Source: Cladorhizidae sp. MBARI D1340-BT2 (taxonomy: Eukaryota > Porifera > Demospongiae > Poecilosclerida > Cladorhizidae). From it: a DNA stretch of 64,000 bases. Each line of letters begins with the position of its first letter. The stretch's first letter is position 1. The position numbers and the translations under genes were made by a program. A model generated the notes under the pieces. It searched no databases. It saw nothing but the letters and a program-made list of their open reading frames with translations, and was not told the origin of the DNA. The DNA is taken from positions 33,047,663 through 33,111,662 of the forward strand of contig JAQNBH010000015.1 of NCBI GenBank assembly GCA_028752905.1, in the 5' to 3' direction. Of this stretch, positions 33,700 through 44,030 are shown one piece after another.

Positions 33700-35849
33700 G
33701 AGGAATGAAGGTTGTTCATGGGACGAGCGGCCTGGCTACAGAGTTGAACAAAAAGGACGAGAATATACAGATAGCTACACTTCAGTTATTGGCACTATGT
33801 ATGTCATGTCCTTGCCAGTTTAGTGGCATGATGATGATAGCAAACAGAAGATACAGCCTGCACTGGAAGATCTCAAAAATATTGTTGCCCAAGGAGTTTG
33901 ATGGCTATTAGTTCAATATGAGGGATCAGGAAATTATTGAGAGCTTCGAGCACTATATGACAGCTATAAGTCAGGTTCCTATCAATATGATTTCATAGAA
34001 TCATGCCTGAAGAGCTACTCAAGGAGAAGATAGTGTTTGGTATCTCTAATCCCAAAATGAGGGAATGGCTTCTTCATGGATGTTGAACAGAACATTTCAA
34101 CTTTGTTATTGCTGAGATGAACCAAGCACATCTTAAAGTGCTGGGTGATCAAGCTGAGTGTCACATCAGTGCAGTGAGGAAGCAAGCACATGGCAAGTTC
34201 AAGGCTGCAGAGAAGCCTGATACAGTTGGTATTAGGGACTGCAAGTTCTCCGATGAACATCACATGATGTAGAAGGAGTCATGTTCCGCCTGGGGCATAA
34301 AGTGTTCCAAATGGCCCAGGAATATCACTTGCACGTAAATGGTATTCCGGTGGGATACACAAGAAGAAGTCTATCCATGCTGCTGTAGTGTGCCACAATC
34401 TTGTTTAATCTTACTGAAATCTCTGTCATTGATGACCCACAGCTGGTAATGTTGACAGTATGGAGTAACTATGTGAGGTTCTAGCTGCAGCATGTCCGCA
34501 ACATGTGCAAGTACTGGAGGATTTGGTGCATCTGGGCATGCTGGTGCCTGTCACAGCCTACACCATCGATATTATCTATGGTTACCCAAGATGAACGAAA
34601 AGCTCTGTATCTGCTTGAACCCTAACGACCTAAACAAGGCTGTACAGAATGAGTGCTACTCTCCATCTATGATTGAGGACATTTGCATGGTGCAAAAATC
34701 TTCATGAGTATGGGTATGCATAGTGGCTTCTGGCACATAGTGCTGGACAAGACATCATTCTTACTGATGACCTTCCACACACCATTTGGATGATAGCAAT
34801 GAAAAACAAATGACTATTGGTTTGGTACCAACAGTGCACAAAAGATCTTCCAGCAGAAGATACACGAGTTGATTGAAAGTCTGTAGGTGACTGAGGTCAT
34901 TGTTTTGTGTGGTTAGTTATGGTGAAAGATTGCTGAGCAATCGCTGACTGCGATAGTTACCTCATTTCACTCGTCAAGTGCTGTGCTGAGCATCACGACA
35001 CTATCAATGCTGAGAAGTTTTATCTCAAGATGTCAAATGCTCCTTTCATCAGATATATTGCTACGAATAAGGGAGTAAAGGTTTCACCCTGACAAGGTCT
35101 GTGCCATCATTCATGCACAGCTGTATAAAGTCTGCTGGGAATGATTCCCTGGCCAGGTTTGTAACTCATCTGTCGAACGTGACACTCCCTGTCAGACAGT
35201 CAGTTCTCAAGGACACCGAGTGTGCATGGGACCATTCTCAGAGGAAGGTATTCGCAGAACTGAAGAAAGCTGTTAGTAGTGCACTATTTCTCAAGTACTA
35301 TGACTTGAACAAGGAAGTCACCATGCAGTGTGATGTATCCTAGTCTGGACTTGGTGCAGCTATAATACCGGATGGTCGACCAATGCCTTATGCATCACAT
35401 GACCTTACTTCAGCAGAGATTTAAATGCTATGATCAAGAAGGAGCTGCTACCAAAGTGTTTACCTGTGAGCATTTTGACATGTATGTGTAAGACAAGGAC
35501 ATAGTCACTGTGCAGAGTGATCAAAAGCCTCTAGTGAGCATCTTCCAATAGGCTTTGCTTTAAGTTCCTAACAGACTACAACATATGCTGCTATGTCTCC
35601 AGCACTACCCTGTATGTCAGATATAGCAAAGACATGGAAACGCAGCTGGCTGACACATGAGTCATGCATATCTTCCTATATATGAACAGCTATGACATTA
35701 TCCATTCATTCGAAAGTATGGAATACACTGTCCACTTGTCTTTAATGCCAAAGCACTTACATCATGCAACTGCAGCGTATCTTACCCGGTGTTGGCTATA
35801 TATCATGGTTCTAGATGCCTTTAGATAAGAAGGACATGCCAGTCGCACT
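33700..35849 (+). pseudogene. Decayed Ty3/Gypsy polyprotein remnant 2, copy B (truncated)
   Basis: Counterpart of 14040-16203. Gag traces (ELNKKDENIQIATLQLL) are near 33745. RT pieces MNEKLCICLNPNDLNKAVQN are in 34590-34650. The RT catalytic box region is deleted near 34890. The connection region RFVTHLSNVTLPVRQSVL and LKKAVSSALFLKYYDL lie in 35101-35343. RNase H traces run to ~35660. The homology stops at 35849, so the integrase present in copy A is missing. Confidence 0.68.
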
Positions 35850-36005
35850 GATAGTAATAAATAAATAAATAAATTTATAAATAATAAATAAATTAATTAA
35901 ATAATAAATAAATAATTACAAAATGAATGAAGTAACGAACAAACAAATAAATATATAAAGACATGCTTCATTATTAAAACATCAACAAAGAATGATAAAT
36001 AACTG
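35850..36005. repeat. AAATA-type simple repeat
   Basis: Degenerate (AAATA)n / (AATA)n tract at the broken right edge of block B and directly next to the 3' end of the minus-strand Penelope element. It could be the tail of that element or its insertion target. Confidence 0.85.
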
Positions 36006-36008
36006 AAT

Positions 36009-36905
36009 ACAGAATAATTATGGTGGTCGCGGTTTCAAGTTCGGGCTCTTGAGAGTGGCTCTCCAGCAGCCAGGCAAGACCATTCAAAAGTCTCGAACGT
36101 ACAACTCACACTTTGGTGCTAGGATGATGTGCAATGCCTCCTTTACTAGCAATTCCTTCTTGTCTTCTGGCCTGGTCCAAGATGGTGGCTTCCTCCCACA
36201 AAATAGGATGTCCATTATCACATCATGTCAGACTTCTCTTAAGCATACTTTCTACAGACATCGTGATGTTCTTTCACTCTGGTCTCCAGTCTTCTTATGG
36301 TCTCCCCTATGTAGTAATTTTTACAGCTGCAAGGGATGTGGTACACGATATATGAATGCAGATTAGCTGGTAAAACATCCTTTACTCCATTCAGTTGTGT
36401 CCTCAGAATTCTTCCCGATCTGAAAAAAGTAAACTTCCTGCAGACCCTCCTGATGTCTTCACTCATCCCTGCTGCATAAGGAATCACTACCATAGGGTCC
36501 TTCTTTTTAGATGCACCATCGTCTGTATCAGTATACTTATCTTCCTTTCTGCATTTAGATGAAACAAAAGGTTGATGAAGGCTTGCGATAACCATTCTCT
36601 AAAAGACTCTATTCAAATTATGTTCTTCCTTCCAAACATCCTCCTTCTCAGTCACTACTCTCCTTGCTCTATCATGCAAGCTCTTCATCACTCCTCTTCT
36701 GACAAGGATAGGATGATGCTATCTATAATCAAGGTACCAGTTGATGTACTGTTTTTTTTGTAACGTGTTGCAGTTAGCCTTCTGTCCTCCTTTCTGTGTA
36801 GGTGGCAATCCAGAAAGGGCAATGATCTGTCCACTTCAAGCTCCATAGTAAACTTTATGTCAACTATTGTCTCAAGCGCTTCTGAGGAAGCTAAATGATC
36901 CATTC
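36009..36905 (-). pseudogene. Penelope-like retroelement 3' part: RT thumb, linker and GIY-YIG endonuclease
   Basis: Minus strand, in order: RT C-terminal region (FTMELEVDRSLPFLDCHLHR in 36688-36903); HHPILVRRGVMKSLHDRARR near 36690-36620; linker with DPMVVIPYAAGMSEDIRRVC; then the GIY-YIG domain with YIVYHIPC, YYIGETIRRLETRVKEHHD (36239-36595). A shifted continuation HPILWEEATILDQ is near 36190. The 3' untranslated part to 36009 matches 42590-42770. Penelope-like elements use RT plus GIY-YIG endonuclease for target-primed insertion. The 5' half, including the YxDD box, is absent and frames are broken, so this is a dead 5'-truncated copy. Confidence 0.8.
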
Positions 36906-37899
36906 ATGGAACAACAACGTGCAGCTGCCCGAACACTTATATAGCTCAGTTAGACATGATATTGCATGTGTACCAGCATGCTTATGACATTATTATCACT
37001 TACCAATCTTCATATTCAAAGAAGAAGTAAGTATAAGTGACTGTTCAGTTGGTGATTTACAAACAATCTAGATAGCTCACACTGATGGAGGAGATAATCC
37101 TTACTAACATTACAATCTTCATATGCAATACACCTATCCCCATAACTGATGAGCATATTAGTCATGCAGAGAGCATTGGGAAATTTAAAGTTTTCTGTGG
37201 TAGGTATATAAGTAGTTACGAATGGTCATATAGTGTATGTAAATTGTAAGTATTGCATGTTGGACATACAGTTGATTAAACATCCAGTGAAGTTCTCATG
37301 TGAAAAGTACGGAAGGTTGACATTGCATGGTATTGCCTTAAGATATCATTTTCAGCAAAAATAATAATACGCGAATGAAAATTCGTCCAGTTCCCCATCA
37401 GATATTTCATGCTGGGCGCGTAGATAAAGCTTGGCCATGCATGAGCTTGAGAGGTGCAAACACATTCTACTGGCAAGGGCTATAGTCATCAGATTTATAT
37501 TCAACTAAATGTATGGCCCAGTGAAACTAGGGAAAAGAACAGAGCATAGATAGATAAATTTTCAGTTTATCTCCTGCAATGCATTCAAAGTACATATAAA
37601 GTGGTTTTGGAGCTAACCGTGGTCAAAACCATTTTTTTTAAGTTGCTGCCAATGTGAGTTTTAGCTAAGATAGAGTAATAGTTGGCCTGCAAACTTATCA
37701 AGCTCTAGCCACAGCTATATATGTAGACACACCCTTACAGTCATTCAGATTAGCGATCTTCTCATAGACAAAAATATACCTTACCTCAACCCATTCACAT
37801 TTACCCCAGCCCACAGGCTCATATATATATACATACTGGCTGCTGGGAAGCTACTCTGAAGAGCCTGTACTTGAAGCCACATCCACCATAATTACATGT
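36906..37899. other. Gene-free AT-rich stretch
   Basis: No coding signal, repeat or terminal repeat is recognised. Confidence 0.5.
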
Positions 37900-38285
<386 letters not shown>

Positions 38286-38379
38286 ATCCGGTACATGTGC
38301 TAGGTGTGTGTACTAGCATGTAGTGGATAGCTAGCTACCAGTATATAGCAGGCTCACACGAGCCTTAGTGTCTCATTAT

Positions 38380-38460
38380 TCCTGATGAAGGCTAGAGCAT
38401 CTCGTCGAAACATTTAGTTAATATAATTTGAAGTTGATTATTGAGGTAATTTTTATTCAT
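38380..38460 (+). repeat. Dispersed repeat with CTGATGA...GAAAC core, plus copy
   Basis: CTGATGAAGGCTAGAGCATC followed by TCGTCGAAACATTT and AAGTTGATTATTGAG. The same phrase, inverted, is at 39295-39395, and weaker copies lie at 44717-44800 (minus), 44808-44874 (plus) and 46140-46200 (minus). The element type is unknown. Confidence 0.65.
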
Positions 38461-39614
38461 AGATCTAGCTGTACTGGCAGAGAATGCAGGTATAGTTGTG
38501 TGTGAAGTGGACAGAGCGTAGGGACTTAAGACAAAATAATGGAGTTCTATGCCATAAAGACTTGTGAGGTTTATTGTTTGTCTGTAATGTTTGACACACT
38601 ATTTATTGTGACACAAGTTAAATTGAAGCACACATGGATCTCTGCATGAATACATTTTAAGGTATACATATATCAATTGATATCAACTTGATTTGTTGTA
38701 ATAGACTAAACTTCTCTAACTGTTTAGCTCCATTGAAGTGAGCAAATAAATGCTATGTAGCACTACGTCACTACATGTCTACACCAAAACTTAGACCAAC
38801 TAAATCCATCCTGGATGCCTCCTTGCTCAAAAGCAAAAGCATTCCTGGCAGGCATATGTGCTTGTGCTGCTCTCCACAGAATAACTTCTACAAACTGTAG
38901 CAAAAGGCAGGAAGAGACCATTCATGAAGACAGACAATTGCCAGCCAAGAAAATGTTTTTCTCACATGCCCTGTCCAACTGGATGTAAAACTTTATTAGT
39001 CATTTATTGAGAATGTGCATACGGAGAATGGGCACCGAATACAAATCCTTTGATTTTCCCCAACATTGTCTGAGTTTGTGCCATTTGGCACGTGTGGCAT
39101 TTAAGGAAGTAAAGCTGGTAGAGTAATTTATCAATTGACCTGTGATAAGCAAAGCAAACAAGACTCTAATGTAGACCACAACTAGTTAGATGACCCTCTA
39201 ACTTTTTAATGGTAAACGGTCATCCAACTAGCGGTGGAAAGTCCTTTTTAATGGCAATAGATTTTCAACAAAAAAATTTTCTTGTTTATTTTATTGTTAT
39301 AATTGTCTTCTCAATAATCAACTTGAATTTATTCTCTCAATGCTTCAACTAGATGCTCTAGCCTTCATCAGAAATCATGTGAGCTTGTTATACACTAGTA
39401 TAATTATAGCTACCTATCCAACATGTGATACAAACCATAACCCACACCTGGCACATGCGTTCAGTACGTGAAACGGATCTGGCAAAAATAATAAAAACAA
39501 ATATAAATTATAAAAGTAGCAAATTATATAGCATTCAAACATTCAAATGTTAAATTTAATATTAAATTAAAAATTATAAAATAAAATTTTATAACTCTTT
39601 GAACATTCGTGTGA
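38461..39614. other. Gene-free stretch with inverted copy of the CTGATGA repeat
   Basis: 39295-39395 holds the minus-strand copy of the repeat at 38380 (GATGCTCTAGCCTTCATCAG). 39170-39215 holds a short dispersed phrase (GACCACAACTAGTTAGATGA) also seen near 45085 and, inverted, near 48400. No gene is seen. Confidence 0.5.
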
Positions 39615-42512
39615 ATGGTATTCTGCTCTATCTGCTTGAGGAGCTTTTCGGTGACATCTGTAGGCCTAGTTCGAGCTCATGGGCATTTCAGTCGCCACTG
39701 TCCTGGCTCCAGTCAACTGCCAAGAGCTCTGGGAGATACTCCTGTGTCATTGCAAGCTAGTTCCAGTCCAACATCACGTGGGAATGAGTCGGTTATAGAT
39801 GCTGTAGTTGCTCCTCCTTTCTCAAAGCTGCACTCTAATGTACTGAAGAGAGTCCTTAGAGCCTCGAGAGAGAGAGAGCTGGCTGCCAGGAAGCTAGCAT
39901 CCATCGTGTTAAGTGTGGTTGTGAGGAATGACCATTCCATGTGGTGTCGCCTCCTCCATTTTGCGTCTCGCTATTTTAGGCTGCCACCGAGAGGAGGGAA
40001 GAGGTGGAATTTAGCGTCAGCCATAAACCACCTTGTAAGGGAAGAAGCTGATGCTGATGCTACATCAGGGAAGCCTAGCCGTTGCTCCAGGAGACATAAG
40101 TCTAGGGATCCCCTAGAGCTCTTGTCTTCAAAGGTGATATCCAAGCTGGAATAGGGCGATGTCAAGGGCACTGTCAGGCTGCATTTGCTGAGAATGTTTT
40201 AGCTGATCACTCACCTGACACTCTGGAAGTCTTGAAGCAAAAGCACCCTGTGGCTTGCTCGGATTCTTCCATGATATCCCCGGACCGTTCCTCATTCTCT
40301 TTTTCAGTCACCAAGGCTATCATCACACAAGCCATACATTCCTTCTGAAATGGATCTGCAGGTGGACAGGATAGCCTCAGAACACAACATCTCAAAGACC
40401 TCATGGGTCCATCTGCTGGTAAAGGTAATCATTCAAAACTGAGGGTGCTCACTTCTTTGGTATCTCTGATCCTAAGAGGCGATACACCTGAATCCATCCG
40501 TCCTCATTTCTTTGGTGCCCCAATGGTAGATCTGCGTAAGAAGGATGGCGGGGTTTGCCCTATCGCTGTGGGCTGTACCCTGCGCAGACTTGCTGCTAAG
40601 TGTGCTTGCATTCATGCCATCCAAAAAGTTTCTGATTTCTTGGCCTATCAGCAGTTAGGTTTTGGAGTGACATGGAGGTTTGAAGCGGCAGTGCATGCTG
40701 CTTGCATCTATCTCCAGAACCTCAAGGAAGACCAAGTGATCATGATAGTGGACTTCAGAAATACCTCCAATAGCATTCGCCGGGACAAGATGTTGGGTGC
40801 TGTAGAGGAGTACATTAACGAGCTTCTCCCTTTTGTCCACTCAATATACTGCTCGCCATCTTTACTCTCATGTGGTGATGAAGTGTTGCTGTCTTCAGAA
40901 GGGGTTCAGCAGGGCGACATGTTGGGACCCCTCCTCTTTTGTCTGGCTATTCAGAAACTGTGTGCAAAGCTGAGGTCAGAGTTCTGTGTTTTTTATCTGG
41001 ATGATAGAACTCTGGGAGATCACCGGGAAGATGTCATTCGTGATCTCAAGACCATTGAGGTTGAAGCAGGTGCTCTGGGCCTTGAGCTAAACAGAGGAAA
41101 GACAGAATTGATCTGCAAAGATCCTATCTCGAGGGATCGTCCTCGTTGCTCTTCCAGGAGGTAGCATCATTAACCCAGAGAATGCCAATCTCTTTGGCTC
41201 TCCTATTGGAGGTTTACAATCAGTGGATGCATGTGTAAGGCCGAAAACAGAGCTGCTGTGCACAGTTGATGGGTGATAGACTTTGTCATTTGCAATCACA
41301 TGATGCTCTCACATTGTTGGGTCACCCATTTGCGATACCTAAGATGATGCACATTCTCCGCTCTGCTCCATGTTTCTCTTCCAGTCATCTCCCAGCCTAT
41401 GACCACCTTCTTAATTCGATCCTCAGCAATATCATTAATATAGATTTTCAGAACAATGACCCTTCTTGACTACAGGCCACCCTTCTAGTGAACCATGGGG
41501 GGAATTGGAATTTGGAGTACGGTTTATCTTGCTCCCTCTGTCTTTTTGGCTTCTGCTGATGGATCGTCCAATCTCATTCAACATATCCTCCACCCTCGGT
41601 TTAGTGCTGTCCAGTACCCTGAGATTGAGGTTGCCCTTTCACTCTGGGGTTATGACCTTGTCTTACCTCCTCCAGCCTTGCCTGCTTCCCATCAGCAGAA
41701 GTCGTGGGACCTCCCTCGTATTTTGGTAAAGGCAGAGTCACTTTTGCAGAATGCTATTGACCCCAAAACCAGACCTGGTCTCCTTGCAGTGTCTGCATGT
41801 GAGTCAGGTGCCTGGCTTAATGCCCTGCCAATCTCCTCACTGGGTCTCCGAATGAGTGATGATGTAGTTCGAATAGCAGTTGGGCTATGTCTTGGAGCAC
41901 CCCTGTGCCAGTCACACTCTTGTAGTTACTGTGAATCGGATGTTGATATGTTTGGCATGCATGGGTTGAGCTGTAGGCACAGTCAGGGAAGGCTTTCTCG
42001 CCATGGTGCTTCAAATGATATCATCCACCGCTCATTAACTGCTGCAAATGTCCCTTCCTGGCTGGAACCCTCAGATCTGCTTCGGTCCGATGGAAAGAGA
42101 CCTGATGGCATGTCCATCATTCCATGATGAAGTGGTAGACTCTTGGTATGGGATGCAAACCTGCAGTGACACCTTTGCCCCATCCAACCTTTTGTCTGCA
42201 GTCACTGAGGTTGGTGCAGTGGCAGCCCAGGCGGACATTTTGAATGGTGAGAAGTACGCCCACCTGGGCTTGGCATATAAGTTTGTACCTGTGGCGGTAG
42301 AGATATGTGGATCCTTTGGGCCTCAAGCAAAGGCATTCTTCAGGGAGTTAGGATGCCACCTGAGGTCAGTGACTTACGAAGAGAACTCTCATCAACATCT
42401 TCTTCAATGGATTTCTGTGGCTATGCAGCATGGGAATGCAGCCTCAGTAGTAGGATCTTTGCCATCAAGGTTGGGGACGAGCCATTTCCCTAGTCATCAC
42501 TTGAACATTTGA
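39615..42512 (+). pseudogene. Non-LTR retrotransposon, RLE-type (R2/CRE-like): zinc finger, RT, C-terminal endonuclease
   Basis: The first piece (39615-40154) starts MVFCSICLRSF..RAHGHFSRHC, a CCHH/CCHC-like finger, followed by a basic linker. RT is in 40403-41164: FFGAPMVDLRKKDGGVCPIA, CTLRRLAAKCA, motif A VDFRNTSNSIRRDKM, GVQQGDMLGPLLF, and catalytic FYLDDRTLGD. Thumb pieces SHDALTLLGHPFAIPKMMHI and GGIGIWSTVYLAPSVFLASA follow in 41266-41620. A C-terminal CxxC..HGLSC knuckle and GKRPDG ... GRLLVWDA resemble the restriction-like endonuclease of R2-type elements (42000-42170). It ends near an A-rich tract at 42549. At least four frame breaks make it inactive. Clade assignment is from motif order only. 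Confidence 0.78.
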
Positions 42513-42589
42513 ACTTGAGGGGAAGAGGGTTCTATAAACTATATGAATTTAAAAAAAAATTATAATAAATAAAAAAATTATAAAAAGAC

Positions 42590-42770
42590 AAATTTTACTG
42601 AACACAGAAAAATTATGGTGGTCACAGTTTCAAGTTCAGGCTCTTGAGAGTGGCCTCCCAACAGCCAGGTAAGTCTATTCCACAATCTCAATTTAACTGC
42701 TCTGTAGGCTGATGTGCAATGCCTCCTTCACTAGCAGTTCCCTCTGTCCTCTGACCTGATTTTTTTCTGG
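42590..42770 (-). mobile_element. Penelope-like element 3' tail
   Basis: CTGAACACAGAAAAATTATG and the following ~170 bp match the 3' untranslated end and last codons of the Penelope element at 36009-36190 (AATTATGGTGGTC..GTTTCAAGTTC, GCAATGCCTCCTT..AGCA). Homology stops near 42770. Like the other copy it has an A/T-rich simple tract on its 3' side. Confidence 0.75.
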
Positions 42771-43146
42771 CCAGCAGTGGAGGACTACATGAAGTCATGG
42801 CTTCAGAGTCTCCATGCCCTTTAAACATTCTAATTGTTTATTGTTGTCATACCCTACACATATCACATCACACCTTCGTGTTGCCATTATTGACTGAACC
42901 AGTACGGTCTGCTACAGCCTCAGTAATGACTTGTTAACAGTTGCAAAGGAGAACCCCAACCAAACAAACGCTAGATGGGAAAAAGTTACATCCTCCTTTG
43001 GAGATGAAAACAATTTCCCAGGAATCTTAATTTTACTAACCAAATAGCAGAACTGAGTGAGGGTCATTCATTCGGCCGGGTTTTTACTCAATTCTGATTT
43101 TAAAACAGCAAGTGAGCTAGCCCAATTGCATCATCAACAAGGAGCC
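42771..43146. other. Gene-free spacer
   Basis: No coding or repeat signal was recognised between the Penelope tail and the TTAA-flanked element. Confidence 0.5.
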
Positions 43147-44030
43147 TTAAGGGGGTCCCTACCCAGAAGGAAAAAATTGTGTTTTGGGGGGTTTTCCCCC
43201 AAAAATATGATGACAGTACATGCAAGATGCTGCCTTCCAAATTGGAGAAGATTTGGATGCTCCATTCTAGACTTATATTAACTTGAGTACTCCTTATTTG
43301 CGAAGAAGATGCTTCACGTAATAGTGAGTTTCAATGGCCGCGGAGACCGACAAGGGAAGCAAACCAGTGATTCTGGTCATCCCCCTAGCAAGCGGCCTAT
43401 ATAGTACAGACCAAACTTCCCATCCCTATTCTTGGTATGTACATGTATACCACTTTTGGTGTTTTTTTTAATGGTATGGTCAGTTCAACCATTGAAATAC
43501 TATACTAGTCCTTAAAATGCCCGTCCCGAAAAAGTTCCTTTTTTGGGTCAAGGACGGTTCTCCCTGCTTCATATTTGGAGTAATCAGACAAAATTATATA
43601 GATTCTGTTTCCTCTCAATGAGAGCTACAAGATTACATTCTCTGTTTTTAATTTTAAGCAAGTATGATGTCAACAGGTACAAAAAAACAATGAAAATGCT
43701 ACCAAGAAATTGCAATAGTTTTTAAAATCCATGATCACACTATTTAAAAAAAAATCAATGTTATATTGTGTTTCATACTTTGTAATTTCCCCTGTGGTAA
43801 GTTGTGAAATCCCAAAGTAAACTAGTCTCCAAATATGACTGTCCTCGTGAAATCTTAAATGTTCACTAAGTCCGGATCAGTTGTATATAGCTGGGTAGTT
43901 GGCACAGCACCAGAAGGTAGGTCTGTGTATAGCTACACATCATACAAGATTTCAAATAAAAATTCTGAAGCAGTTGAGAAGTTGTGGGGTTTTTTTTTGT
44001 TGTTTTTTTTGGGGTAGTGGACCCCCTTAA
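43147..44030. mobile_element. Non-autonomous inverted-repeat element, complete copy 2 (884 bp incl. TTAA)
   Basis: The left end is TTAA GGGGGTCCCTACCC (43147-43164) and the right end GGGTAGTGGACCCCC TTAA (to 44030). The ends are inverted repeats of ~14 bases with one extra A, and both sides carry TTAA. The interior from 43451 matches 1-572. No ORF of transposase type is present. It is probably mobilised in trans. TTAA suggests a piggyBac-like target, but superfamily identity needs a database match. Confidence 0.85.

Larger units (their letters stand above)
26806..35849. repeat. ~9 kb duplicated block, copy B
   Basis: Collinear with copy A (7550-16203). The left edge touches the Gmr1-like 3' LTR. 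The right edge breaks into an AAATA-rich simple repeat in the middle of the second Gypsy remnant. Private differences include a 51-bp tandem duplication, a ~230 bp segment (32270-32497) and a Penelope fragment (32938-33105). Confidence 0.85.

Noticed and set aside
43147..44030. Solo LTR interpretation of the TTAA element
   Set aside because: Ends are inverted, not TG..CA, and the flanks are TTAA, which fits a DNA element.
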